DNA from: Thalassoglobus polymorphus
Lineage (GTDB): Bacteria > Planctomycetota > Planctomycetia > Planctomycetales > Planctomycetaceae
Assembly (NCBI RefSeq): GCF_007744255.1
Contig: NZ_CP036267.1
Location: forward strand, 5,654,001-5,718,000
Reading direction: 5' to 3'
Length of the DNA stretch: 64,000 nt
How positions within the stretch are numbered: position 1 is the stretch's first letter; every line of letters begins with the position of its first letter. Below, piece by piece: positions 45,630 through 54,645 of the stretch. The notes beneath the pieces are model-generated. The model was not told the origin of the DNA, did not search any database, and saw only the letters and a list, made by a program, of their open reading frames with translations. The position numbers and the translations under genes are program-made.

Positions 45630-47648
45630 ATGGCTGAAGAAAAGTACATCACGGTCCCCCCCGAAACGGACAAGATGCCCCCGGGGATTCCTTACATCGT
45701 CGGCAATGAAGCGGCCGAACGGTTCAGCTACTACGGAATGCGGGCCATTCTGGTTGTCTTTCTAACCGAGTATTTGCACTTGATGTCGGACAAGTTGCTC
45801 CCAGCGATGAGCAACGCCGAAGCAACAGCGCATTACCATACGTTCGTTTCTACTGTCTACATCTTTCCGATTCTTGGGGCACTCATCTCGGATGCCATCA
45901 CCGGGAAATACAAACTGATCCTCTGGGTCTCAGTCATTTACTGCCTGGGCCATGGCGCACTGGCACTGGTCGGAAGCCCCGGGATGTCGCCGACGAATTA
46001 TATGTGGCTCGGACTGATTCTGATTGCGATTGGCTCTGGTGGAATCAAGCCGTGTGTCTCTGCGCATGTGGGGGACCAGTTCGGCAAGAAGAACGAACAC
46101 TTGATGTCCAAGGTGTATCAGTGGTTCTACTTCTCGATTAACTTCGGGTCGACAATTTCAACATTCATGGTTCCCTGGCTATTGGAATGGTACGGACCGC
46201 ACGTCGCCTTTGGAATTCCTGGCGTCCTGATGGCGATTGCGACACTGATGTTCTGGATGGGCCGCAAAGTTTTTGTGCATATCCCACCCGCCAGAACGAA
46301 ACTGTTAGATGACCTCTTCAGTAAAACCGGTCTCTGGACACTCGCGAAAATCTCAGCTGTCTTCGTGTTTGCGAGTGTCTTCTGGGCTTTGTTCGACCAA
46401 ACAAGCTCGACCTGGGTGCTGCAGGCAGAGAACATGAATCGCAACGTATTTGGGTTTGAGGTCCTGAAAGAACAGATTCAAATTGCGAACCCGGTTCTCG
46501 TAATGCTGATGATTCCGCTCTTTCAGTTCGTCATTTACCCAACAATCAATAAGGTCTTCCGGCTGACACAGTTGAGAAAGTTTTCGATTGGACTGTTTCT
46601 GGCCACTGCCTCCTTTGCTCTTTCCGCAATCGTCGAGCAATGGATTGAAAAGGGGGGCTATCCATCGATCTCCTGGCAGATTTTGGCGTATGTCCTGATC
46701 ACCGCCAGCGAAATCATGGTCTCCATCACTGGCCTTGAGTTCTCTTACGCCCAGGCTCCCAAGTCGATGAAATCGATCGTCATGTCGTTGTGGCTAGCAT
46801 TTGTTGCTCTCGGAAATGTGGTGACGGCACAGGTCAACGAGTTCATCCAGATTCCGAGCATCAATGAAGTCTTGAAAGAATCCAAGTCGTTCAAAACCGC
46901 CGGCGACGAAAAAGATGTGGTTCAGGTTTGGAAAACAAAACGAGAACCGCTGACAGGCGAGCATTCTGATGCGGTCGCCAAAATTCTGCGGGTCGCAGGT
47001 CATGACGGCGAGTATGGCACGAAAGACGATTTCGTTTTAAAGTTTGGAAAATTTGAGAACCTGCTGCAACTCGTCACTTCCGAAGACGAACAGCTCGACA
47101 AAGCGAAAGCTGTCATTGATGAGGAGTTTTTTGAGATCAACAAAACGCTTCCGCCTGTCGAAGTGGGACAGGAACTCATCACCGGAATTAAGGACACCTA
47201 CGGTGAACAGATCACCTATGAACTGTTGACTCGCAATCGCTATCGACTTCTCTCATCCGGCGCGGACAAGAAACTTCAGACACCTTGGGATGTCACGCTG
47301 AATTGTGTTGTGAACCGTGTCGATCGTAAAGATGCAACAGAAAAGCCCGAGAAATACACTTGGAAAGAGAAGCGAATTATCGAACTCAGCGGTGAAGAGG
47401 GGCGAAAAGAGGTCGAAGCGAAACGTGGAAATATTCCAAGAACAGAAATCGCAGGCTCGGTGACAGTCGGCGGCGCCGTGACCCTCGAAGGCTCCGACTA
47501 CCACTGGTTCTGGGCACAACTGATGTTTGTGACTGCGGTCCTGTTCATTCCGGTCGCTTACCTCTACCCAGAAAAAAAGGCCTTATCAGCAGATGACATC
47601 TCAGATGAGATCGCTTCGGAGTCACAAGAAGAAGGCACCAGCAACTAA
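45630..47648 (+). CDS. POT-family peptide transporter with large inserted loop
   Basis: Proton-coupled oligopeptide (POT/PTR2) transporter of 672 residues, longer than the usual ~500. Conserved features are GNEAAERFSYYGMRAILVVFL in helix 1, the SDAITGKYKLI loop, GIKPCVSAHVGDQFG, and SINFGSTISTFMVPWL. The extra length is a hydrophilic segment of about 200 residues (roughly 460-640) before the final helix. It contains HDGEYGTKDDF and YRLLSSGADKKLQTPWDV, which resemble the calcium-site motif of GspG pseudopilins. With the usual topology the insert faces the periplasm. The ATG at 45630 (MAEEKYITVPP) was chosen over an upstream frame. Peptides or other metabolites may be transported. Confidence 0.88.
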   Translation: MAEEKYITVPPETDKMPPGIPYIVGNEAAERFSYYGMRAILVVFLTEYLHLMSDKLLPAMSNAEATAHYHTFVSTVYIFPILGALISDAITGKYKLILWVSVIYCLGHGALALVGSPGMSPTNYMWLGLILIAIGSGGIKPCVSAHVGDQFGKKNEHLMSKVYQWFYFSINFGSTISTFMVPWLLEWYGPHVAFGIPGVLMAIATLMFWMGRKVFVHIPPARTKLLDDLFSKTGLWTLAKISAVFVFASVFWALFDQTSSTWVLQAENMNRNVFGFEVLKEQIQIANPVLVMLMIPLFQFVIYPTINKVFRLTQLRKFSIGLFLATASFALSAIVEQWIEKGGYPSISWQILAYVLITASEIMVSITGLEFSYAQAPKSMKSIVMSLWLAFVALGNVVTAQVNEFIQIPSINEVLKESKSFKTAGDEKDVVQVWKTKREPLTGEHSDAVAKILRVAGHDGEYGTKDDFVLKFGKFENLLQLVTSEDEQLDKAKAVIDEEFFEINKTLPPVEVGQELITGIKDTYGEQITYELLTRNRYRLLSSGADKKLQTPWDVTLNCVVNRVDRKDATEKPEKYTWKEKRIIELSGEEGRKEVEAKRGNIPRTEIAGSVTVGGAVTLEGSDYHWFWAQLMFVTAVLFIPVAYLYPEKKALSADDISDEIASESQEEGTSN

Positions 47649-47666
47649 CGCACGAGAACGGCAGCA

Positions 47667-48521
47667 ATGCACATCGAGGATGCGAGTTCCATAGTATCGA
47701 TGCGTCAAATTGGGTATCGTCAAAGGATGTTCAATAATCCAAAATATCGCCTGTCACTCCTCGCTTCACTCTGCTTTGTCGCAGCCAGTTCTATGCTGAT
47801 TGCACAGGAGATCGAGTCGGCGAAGGCTGAGCCAACGAAGGATGATCCGTTTGCTCTCGCGTTTGTGAGAGATCACTCGCCGTTGGATGGGAACGATAAT
47901 GTCGCGTACTACGGACTTTTGAATCAGGCGAGAGAAGCCTCTCAAGAGGAACTAGCCAAAGCGGGGCGCCAGTTCCTGCGAAAGCGGCGCGAGCAATCGA
48001 AGTTGCTGACGTTTCCCGATATGATTCGGAACCCAAAAGCATTTCGCGGTCAGCCTGTTCATCTCACCGGCCATGTGCTGCAAACGATTGAGTATGACGC
48101 CTACGAAAATGACTACGGCTTCGAAAAACTTTACGAGTCGATGATCTATACGGACGATTCGCAAACACACCCCGCCGCCATTGTCTTTCTTGAAAAGCCG
48201 GACAATCTCCCGATCAGCGGAGACCTCATTGAAGGAGTCACAGTTTCCGGATATTTCTTGAAGACGTATGTCTACCCATCCAGCGACAACACAAACCGCG
48301 TCGCTCCGTTAATCCTCGCCAAAACGGTCACCGTGAAGCCACAACCGGAAGCAATCGACCCCGGAAACACGAGTCAATATATTTTTTGGGGGCTGGCTTC
48401 CGGAATCGTAATTCTATTTCTTGTGCTCTACCTCGTTCAGCGATCTGATCGAAAACGAATGATTATTGAGCAAAAGAAACGACTCGATAACGAGGCCCCC
48501 ACGTTCAAGCCACCCGCTTAG
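47667..48521 (+). CDS. Membrane-anchored periplasmic hypothetical protein
   Basis: Not recognised. A signal sequence or N-terminal helix (LSLLASLCFVAASSMLIAQ) precedes a soluble domain of about 170 residues with FRGQPVHLTGHVLQTIEYD, YTDDSQTHPAAIVFLEKPDN and DLIEGVTVSGYFLKTYVYP, an OB-fold-like pattern. A membrane helix follows (YIFWGLASGIVILFLVLYLV) with a short basic cytoplasmic tail. The start is uncertain: ATGs lie at 47667, 47700 and 47727, and no clear ribosome-binding site decides. It is 18 bp downstream of the POT gene, so the two are probably co-transcribed. Confidence 0.68.
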   Translation: MHIEDASSIVSMRQIGYRQRMFNNPKYRLSLLASLCFVAASSMLIAQEIESAKAEPTKDDPFALAFVRDHSPLDGNDNVAYYGLLNQAREASQEELAKAGRQFLRKRREQSKLLTFPDMIRNPKAFRGQPVHLTGHVLQTIEYDAYENDYGFEKLYESMIYTDDSQTHPAAIVFLEKPDNLPISGDLIEGVTVSGYFLKTYVYPSSDNTNRVAPLILAKTVTVKPQPEAIDPGNTSQYIFWGLASGIVILFLVLYLVQRSDRKRMIIEQKKRLDNEAPTFKPPA

Positions 48522-48541
48522 AGCATTCTCAACGTTGTCAC

Positions 48542-48566
48542 TTCCCCCGGTGAGCCACCGGGGGAA
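48542..48566. terminator. Bidirectional hairpin between convergent genes (family C)
   Basis: TTCCCCCGGTG and CACCGGGGGAA are exact 11-bp inverted repeats with a three-base loop, in the 84-bp gap between two convergent genes. The same core (CCCCGGTG, CACCGGGG) occurs at 54518-54549, so it is also a dispersed element. Confidence 0.6.
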
Positions 48567-48605
48567 TGACACTGAGCACAATTCCGAAAGAGGTTCTGAA
48601 TAACC

Positions 48606-49847
48606 TTATTCGATTCCTGGGACAGGAAATGCTTTTGCGAACTCTGCAATCTCTTTTCGAACAGCATCAATCGCAGCTTCGTCGTCGGCAGATTTCAAGA
48701 CTTGAAGAATCCACGCTCCGACCTTCTTCATCTCGTCTTCTTTCATTCCACGAGTTGTCAGGGCTGCTGTCCCGATGCGAACGCCACTCGGGTCGAGCGG
48801 CTTGCGTTGGTCGAATGGAATCATGTTTTTGTTGACGGTGATTCCAGCTCGGTCGAGCGACTCCTCTCCAATCTTTCCGGTGAGGCCGATCGCTGTCATA
48901 TCGCAGAGCATCAAGTGGTTGTCGGTCCCGCCACTGGCGAGGCGAATTCCGCCACCCATTAAGACCTCAGCGAGCGTTTTAGCATTCGCAACGGTTTGCT
49001 TGGCGTACTCTTTGAATGACGGCTGAAGAGCTTCTTTGAAGCAGACCGCTTTCGCTGCGACAATGTGCATCAACGGGCCTCCTTGAAGACCGGGGAACAC
49101 TGTTTTGTCGAGATCTTTCTGGTGTTCTTTCTTGCACAGAACAAATCCGGACCGTGGTCCGCGAAGCGTCTTATGCGATGTTGATGAAACAAAGTCAGCG
49201 ACTTCAACGGGGTTGTTGTGGACGCCCCCGGCGACGAGTCCGGCGTAGTGTGCCATATCAACAAAGAGAAGCGCATTGTTCTCTTTGGCGATCTGAGCGA
49301 ATTTCGGGTGGTCGATTTCACGTGGGTAAGCACTGGCTCCAGCCACGATCATTTTCGGCTTATGTTCTTTTGCAAGAGCCGCCACTTGATCGAAATCGAT
49401 GAGGTTATCGTCCTCGCGAACTCCGTAAGGGATAATGTTGTACAGCTGCCCCGAGAAATTCAGGTGCATGCCGTGTGTCAGGTGTCCACCATGAGCGAGG
49501 TTCATCGCGAGGATTGTGTCCCCCGGCTTGAGCTTCGAAAAGTAGACAGCCATGTTGGCTTGCGAACCTGCATGTGGCTGCACGTTGGCGTGCTCTGCAC
49601 CAAAGAGTTCACAGACACGGTCCCGGGCGAGTGTTTCGATGTCATCAACGAACTCGCATCCACCGTAGTAGCGACGACCTGGATAGCCTTCCGCATATTT
49701 ATTGGTGAGAACTGTCCCGGCAGCTTCCTGGATGGCAGCGCTCGTGTAGTTCTCCGATGCAATCAACTCAAGCCCTTCGACTTGTCGTTGTTGTTCGTGT
49801 TGCAGGGCCTTCCAAACTTCGGAATCAGCGTTCTGAAGTGTCGACAT
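48606..49847 (-). CDS. glyA: Serine hydroxymethyltransferase
   Basis: PLP enzyme that interconverts serine and glycine while charging tetrahydrofolate with a one-carbon unit; cytoplasmic. At about 413 residues it is complete. The PLP lysine lies in [14 protein letters not shown]. Other landmarks are [39 protein letters not shown] and [10 protein letters not shown] prefer the ATG at 49847 ([12 protein letters not shown]), which has GGAG at eight bases; the ATG at 49853 is closer to that site than usual. It is convergent with the hypothetical gene at 47667-48521 and has no operon partner. Confidence 0.97.
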   Translation of the reverse strand: MSTLQNADSEVWKALQHEQQRQVEGLELIASENYTSAAIQEAAGTVLTNKYAEGYPGRRYYGGCEFVDDIETLARDRVCELFGAEHANVQPHAGSQANMAVYFSKLKPGDTILAMNLAHGGHLTHGMHLNFSGQLYNIIPYGVREDDNLIDFDQVAALAKEHKPKMIVAGASAYPREIDHPKFAQIAKENNALLFVDMAHYAGLVAGGVHNNPVEVADFVSSTSHKTLRGPRSGFVLCKKEHQKDLDKTVFPGLQGGPLMHIVAAKAVCFKEALQPSFKEYAKQTVANAKTLAEVLMGGGIRLASGGTDNHLMLCDMTAIGLTGKIGEESLDRAGITVNKNMIPFDQRKPLDPSGVRIGTAALTTRGMKEDEMKKVGAWILQVLKSADDEAAIDAVRKEIAEFAKAFPVPGIE

Positions 49848-49853
49848 ATCCAT

Positions 49854-50358
49854 CGCTCCGGATCACAAGTGGTTGTGTGCATTGGACCTGGGAAAAGATG
49901 TTCCTCAGGTCGGTTCGGTCGCTTCTCGAAGTCTCATCTCTCCGGCGACATTCTTTTCCACCTTTATAGTCATGGCGAATTTTTGAAGCCACCCTGAGGC
50001 AGGAGAAAACGGAAATCGAGAAGCCGAACTTCTGTCGAATCAGAGCTTGCCCTTTGTTCATGCTGGGTAGTTTGGGGGACCAGTGTTTGGGGAACCGGTG
50101 AACGGAGTCCAACGGCTCAGATTGATTGATGATTCCTTTAAAAGAGATGCTGTGTCGCTCTGTCGCTGTGAAATCATGGCTTCAGCTCGAATGTCTGACT
50201 GAGCATTGGAAATGAGGGAATTCAAGGAGGCCCTGGACCTCCAGAGATCGGCTGCACTTCGCTGTCCAGTTTTTCAGACACGGTTTTCTTTTCAGTAGAA
50301 GCATGTCATAACAATCAATTCCGATCAGTTGTCGATGGCTCAAGATCAAGGTGGCTGC
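49854..50358. other. Divergent spacer between glyA and pectate lyase genes
   Basis: About 500 bp with no supported gene. It should contain promoters for both glyA (minus) and the pectate lyase operon (plus). I see nothing else recognisable. Confidence 0.35.
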
Positions 50359-51780
50359 ATGTTTCTGAAAATGACACTTGTCTTCGTTTTTTTCGTGAGT
50401 TGCTTTCAGAACTCAAGCGAGTCCCAGGATTCGCTTGCAGAGCAGGCAGAGGCAACGATGAAAAGAGCTGCAACGTACTTCCGGGAGTCTGTGGCAACTC
50501 ACGGGGGTTATGTTTACCACTACTCACCAGATCTTCAGCAGAGATGGGGAGAAGGCGTCGCGACCAGAGATCAAATTTGGATACAACCTCCCGGAACGCC
50601 AACTGTCGGAATGGCTTTTCTGGATGCTTACCAAGCGACCGGAGACGAATATTATCTTGAAGCGGCCCGAGAGGCTGCGTATGCAGTTGCGTATGGGCAA
50701 CTGAAGTCTGGCGGTTGGCAAAACTGCGTTGACTTCAACAAGCGCGGAGCGCGGGTGAATCAGTATCGCAACGGGAAAGGTGGAGGCAAGAACAACTCTT
50801 CGTTCGACGACGGACAAACTCAGTCGGCGTTACTGTTCATGATCAAGATGGACAAAGCTCTCGACTTCAAAGACAAGACGATTCATGAATCCGCCATGGT
50901 TGGCTTAAAAGCTGTCCTCGATGCTCAATTCCCCAACGGTGCATTTCCGCAAGTCTTCACTGGCCCGGTGACGCCGCAACCGATGGCGTCCTCAAACTTC
51001 CCCAGTTACGACTGGCGTACCGCAGGACGAGTCAAAAATTACTGGGACATGTACACTCTCAACGACAACGTCACCGGGTACATCGCGAAGACGCTGATTG
51101 AAGCACACAGTGTTTACAACGATCCGAAATATCTCACCGCGCTTGAGAAACTGGGGGACTTTCTGATTCTTGCTCAAATGCCGCAGCCACAACCGGGATG
51201 GGCTCAACAGTACAACTACAACATGCAGCCAATCTGGGCGAGAAAATTTGAACCCCCCGGAATCTCAGGAGATGAAACTCAAGAGGTCATTGACACGCTC
51301 CTGGATCTGGTAGAGATCACCGGCAACGTGAAATACCTGAAACCGATCCCAGCTGCCATCGCCTGGTTGAAGAAGTCTCAGCTACCCAACGGTCAACTCG
51401 CACGGTACTACGAACTGAAAACGAACCGACCGCTTTACATGCAGCGGGAAGGAAAAGTCTATTCGTTGACCTACGACGATTCGAACTTGCCCAGCCACTA
51501 TGGATGGAAAACAGACTCGCGAATTCGAGAACTCGAACAGCGAGTCAAACGAGTGAAAGATGGAAAGCCGGCACCCTCATTGGATTCTTCTGAACTTCAG
51601 GCATCTGTCGAAACATTAATCGAATCACTCGACAAGCAAGGGCGCTGGATCACAGTTTCTCAAGGCGAGCGACTTGTTGGTCAGCCGAAAATTGCCGAAG
51701 GGATGTCTTACATCAGTAGCGAAACTTTTAGTGAAAACCTCAGAACTCTCAGTGAGTATCTCAGTCGATCTGAAAAATGA
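50359..51780 (+). CDS. Pectate lyase family protein (PelA-type, family 10-like)
   Basis: Secreted protein of about 473 residues that probably cleaves polygalacturonate by beta-elimination. Signal peptide MFLKMTLVFVFFVSCFQNSS, with a possible lipobox cysteine at FVSC. The body is an alpha/alpha toroid with repeats such as TPTVGMAFLDAYQATGDEYY and YLEAAREAAYAVAYG. Conserved blocks include GQLKSGGWQNCVDF, SSFDDGQTQSALLF, LDAQFPNGAFPQVF and YYELKTNRPLYM. The ATG at 50359 has AAGGTGG upstream. It heads a plus-strand cluster with a sodium/solute symporter and an aldolase. Confidence 0.82.
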   Translation: MFLKMTLVFVFFVSCFQNSSESQDSLAEQAEATMKRAATYFRESVATHGGYVYHYSPDLQQRWGEGVATRDQIWIQPPGTPTVGMAFLDAYQATGDEYYLEAAREAAYAVAYGQLKSGGWQNCVDFNKRGARVNQYRNGKGGGKNNSSFDDGQTQSALLFMIKMDKALDFKDKTIHESAMVGLKAVLDAQFPNGAFPQVFTGPVTPQPMASSNFPSYDWRTAGRVKNYWDMYTLNDNVTGYIAKTLIEAHSVYNDPKYLTALEKLGDFLILAQMPQPQPGWAQQYNYNMQPIWARKFEPPGISGDETQEVIDTLLDLVEITGNVKYLKPIPAAIAWLKKSQLPNGQLARYYELKTNRPLYMQREGKVYSLTYDDSNLPSHYGWKTDSRIRELEQRVKRVKDGKPAPSLDSSELQASVETLIESLDKQGRWITVSQGERLVGQPKIAEGMSYISSETFSENLRTLSEYLSRSEK

Positions 51781-51868
51781 GTTGCTCGACGTTCGACATA
51801 CTCTTGTCGTAACTTCTGTGTGGCTGTTACCTTTCTGAAATGACCTCACCTTTAAGAGAACGAATTTC

Positions 51869-53578
51869 ATGACGAAATCCGGAATTTCAGCTTTCTTTAT
51901 CGCACTTCTTGTAACAAATCTCACCTTCGCTGCGGAGGCGACAGCCCCCGCAACGATGAGTCCACGCGCGGGCTTGGCAGTCATCGACTGGGTCATCGTG
52001 TTCTTGTATGCGTCGGGGACAATTTGCCTCGGTTGGTACTTCAGCCGGAAGCAAAGTACGACAGAAGAATACTTCGTCGGCAGCGGCTCAATGAACCCGA
52101 TTCTCATCGGTGTCTCTCTGTTCGCAACTCTGCTGAGTACGATTACCTACCTCTCCACGCCTGGGGAAAGCCTCGGTAAAGGACCGGTTTACTTCACCAG
52201 CCTGCTGGCGATGCCGATCACATTTTACATCGTCGGTTTCATTTTACTGCCGGTGTACATGCGTCAGAAGGTAACCAGTGCTTACGAACTTCTGGAAGCC
52301 AAGCTTGGGTTAAGTATCCGAATGCTGGGTGCGTGCATGTTCATCCTGTTGAGACTGGTCTGGATGTCGCTGCTCATCTACATGACATCAAAAGCAATCG
52401 TCGAAATGACCGGGCTCGCTGATCGATGGATACCTGTTGTCGCTTTGGTCACAGGGACGGTGGCCGTTGTGTACACCTCTCTGGGCGGACTGAGAGCTGT
52501 TGTCATTACAGATGCGATGCAAACCATCCTGCTGTATGGAGGAGCAGTCACAGTGATTGCCATGGTCACTTGGCACATGGGTGGCTTTGGGTGGTTCCCA
52601 ACAAAGTGGGACCCCCAATGGGACAAGCAACCGATTTTACCTGAAAATGCTCGAACACGCTTAACTGTTTTGGGAGCGATTCTGAACGCCCTGATCTGGA
52701 GTGTTTGCACTGCCGGGGGAGATCAAACATCCGTTCAGCGATTCATGGCAACGAAAGATGCCAAGTCGGCTCGTCTGGCGTTGGCAACGCAACTGACAGT
52801 TGGGCTGATTGTCTCTTTGACTTTGGCACTGGTCGGTTTCGCCCTTCTCGGTTACTTCAAGGAATTCCCGGAGCAGATCCCAGCTGGCCTGGATCTCAAA
52901 GATGACGCGGACAAAATGTTCACGAATTTCATCGCCTTCAATCTTCCACCGGGTGTCTCCGGATTTGTCGTTGCTGCGATGTTTGCGGCAGCGATGTCCA
53001 GCATCGACTCCGGCGTCAACTCAATCACTGCCGTCGTCATGACAGATGGCTTGGATCGCTTCGGACGCAAGCCGAGAACAGAAAAAGAACATGTGCGGAT
53101 TTCTCGCTGGATGGCTTTAGGGATCGGGCTGCTTGTCGTCATTTGCAGTTCTGCAATGGGAGGAATTCCGGGAAACTACACTGCTGTAACCCAAAAGACT
53201 TCGAACCTGTTGACGACACCGATTTTCGGACTGTTTTTCTTCGCTCTGTTCGTTCCATTTGCAAGCCCAAAAGGGGTTTGGGTCGGAGCCATTTGTGGAA
53301 CGGCAACGGCAGTTCTGGTCGCCTTTTCCGGACCGATTGTCTATGCACTATACCTTTGGTTTGATGTTGATCCAGCAATCTTTGGGACCGAGGTTGTCGA
53401 GTTGGTGAACAAGGAAACCGGGGAAGTAGAGAGAAGTGTGCCAGACCCGATTAGTTTTCAATGGATCTCGCTGGCCGCCATTTCGGTGAACGTGGTCACT
53501 GGCTGCATCGCGAGTAAGATATTTCCAAAACCGAAGACCCCATCGACTCCAGAACAGGTTGAAACACCTTCAGCTTGA
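51869..53578 (+). CDS. Sodium/solute symporter (SSS family)
   Basis: Inner-membrane sodium-coupled transporter of 569 residues, with a leading signal-like helix and about 13-14 membrane segments. Typical SSS features are GWYFSRKQSTTEEYFVGSG at the first loop, SLFATLLSTITYLSTPGE, YELLEAKLGLSIRMLG, YTSLGGLRAVVITDAMQ and SIDSGVNSITAVVMTD. It sits 88 bp after the pectate lyase gene and 29 bp before the aldolase gene on the same strand. The likely substrate is a sugar acid or uronate, inferred only from these neighbours. Confidence 0.92.
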   Translation: MTKSGISAFFIALLVTNLTFAAEATAPATMSPRAGLAVIDWVIVFLYASGTICLGWYFSRKQSTTEEYFVGSGSMNPILIGVSLFATLLSTITYLSTPGESLGKGPVYFTSLLAMPITFYIVGFILLPVYMRQKVTSAYELLEAKLGLSIRMLGACMFILLRLVWMSLLIYMTSKAIVEMTGLADRWIPVVALVTGTVAVVYTSLGGLRAVVITDAMQTILLYGGAVTVIAMVTWHMGGFGWFPTKWDPQWDKQPILPENARTRLTVLGAILNALIWSVCTAGGDQTSVQRFMATKDAKSARLALATQLTVGLIVSLTLALVGFALLGYFKEFPEQIPAGLDLKDDADKMFTNFIAFNLPPGVSGFVVAAMFAAAMSSIDSGVNSITAVVMTDGLDRFGRKPRTEKEHVRISRWMALGIGLLVVICSSAMGGIPGNYTAVTQKTSNLLTTPIFGLFFFALFVPFASPKGVWVGAICGTATAVLVAFSGPIVYALYLWFDVDPAIFGTEVVELVNKETGEVERSVPDPISFQWISLAAISVNVVTGCIASKIFPKPKTPSTPEQVETPSA

Positions 53579-53607
53579 ACTTCATAAAAACTCGAGAAAG
53601 TAATCGA

Positions 53608-54363
53608 ATGAGAAAAAGTAAAACTCTCGCCCGTATTCGTAATGGCGAGACAGTCCGCATGTGTGCCTTGGGGCATTATATCCCTGCGTTCGTCAAGCAC
53701 GCGGCTCACTTCGGATACGACTGCATTTGGCTCGACCTGGAGCACAGAGCGATGAGCGACTCACAGGTTCAGTCGCTACTCGCTTTCAGCCATCTGTTTG
53801 ATATCGACATCATGGTTCGATCACCCACTCTGGAGAAAACAAAGCTGTATCGCTATCTCGAAGATGGAGCGACCGGGCTGATGATTCCGCATGTGAGCAC
53901 ACCAGAAAAAGCAAAAATGCTCGTGGATGCAGTGAAGTTTCCCCCCATCGGAGATCGTGGCCTCGATGGAGCTGGGCTTGATTCTGATTTCCTGATGTGT
54001 GATGCCGCACTCTTTCCACAAAATGCCAACGAGGAGACCTTTCTCGTTGTGCAGATTGAAACTCCTGAAGCTGTCGAAAACGTCGATGCCATTGCGGGCG
54101 TCGAGGGGGTAGATGGACTGTTTGTTGGCCCGGGTGATCTCGGGTTGAGGCTACAGCATACTGATCCGGGTTGGACACTCGAAGATGCCTTCACTCGAAC
54201 CGCTGAAGCATGCAAGAAGCACAACACTGCCTGGGGAACACCCGTCGGAACGAAAGAAGCTCTCGAACTTCGTCGCGGACAGGGTGCTCAACTCCTCGCC
54301 AACGGCGGAGATTTCCGAGCGTTCATGTCAATGCTGGAACAACAGTCAAAGCAGTTTGACTAA
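53608..54363 (+). CDS. HpcH/HpaI-family aldolase
   Basis: Class II pyruvate-type aldolase of 251 residues that cleaves 2-keto-3-deoxy acids to pyruvate and an aldehyde. Active-site positions are visible: DLEHRAMSD (His), MVRSP (Arg), VQIETPEAVEN (metal Glu) and FVGPGDLGLRL (metal Asp). The ATG at 53608 (MRKSKTLARIRNGE) has GAGAAAG upstream. It is the last gene of the pectate lyase-symporter cluster and would suit the last step of uronate or deoxy-sugar acid breakdown. Members vary in substrate, so the exact aldol is not certain. Confidence 0.88.
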   Translation: MRKSKTLARIRNGETVRMCALGHYIPAFVKHAAHFGYDCIWLDLEHRAMSDSQVQSLLAFSHLFDIDIMVRSPTLEKTKLYRYLEDGATGLMIPHVSTPEKAKMLVDAVKFPPIGDRGLDGAGLDSDFLMCDAALFPQNANEETFLVVQIETPEAVENVDAIAGVEGVDGLFVGPGDLGLRLQHTDPGWTLEDAFTRTAEACKKHNTAWGTPVGTKEALELRRGQGAQLLANGGDFRAFMSMLEQQSKQFD

Positions 54364-54364
54364 A

Positions 54365-54435
54365 GCAGTTTGCTCTACTTTGTGCCCGTGAAGAACGCGT
54401 TCCTCTAGTCAAAATGCTGTTCGCCACATGGCAGA
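54365..54435 (-). repeat. Dispersed repeat family B, reversed copy
   Basis: The reverse complement reads CTGCCATGTGGCGAACAGCA, then CTAGAGGAACGCGTTCTTCACGGGCAC, close to 26745-26844. It starts two bases after the aldolase stop codon, and shorter GATGCTCT fragments follow at 54452 and 54570. Confidence 0.6.
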
Positions 54436-54517
54436 TCTTGCAAACCAATTCGAAAGATGCTCTGGTGCAGTTTCACGATTGGTCTGCTGTCTTATCGCTT
54501 CATCTTGCGTGGTCGTT

Positions 54518-54549
54518 TAGCCCCCCGGTGGTGACTCACCGGGGAGCTA
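54518..54549. repeat. Palindromic hairpin element, family C copy 2
   Basis: TAGCCCCCCGGTG and CACCGGGGAGCTA form arms with one mismatch around a six-base loop (GTGACT). The core matches the hairpin at 48542-48566. It lies in the 280-bp gap between the aldolase and the convergent phosphoesterase gene and may terminate both. Confidence 0.65.
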
Positions 54550-54645
54550 ATTCGATACCGAAAACCCATCCGCAAGATGCTCTAGCAGTCGAGCTTATTC
54601 CTCATCCTTGAAGGACGCTCACTCTTCTGATGGATTGAATCCGCA

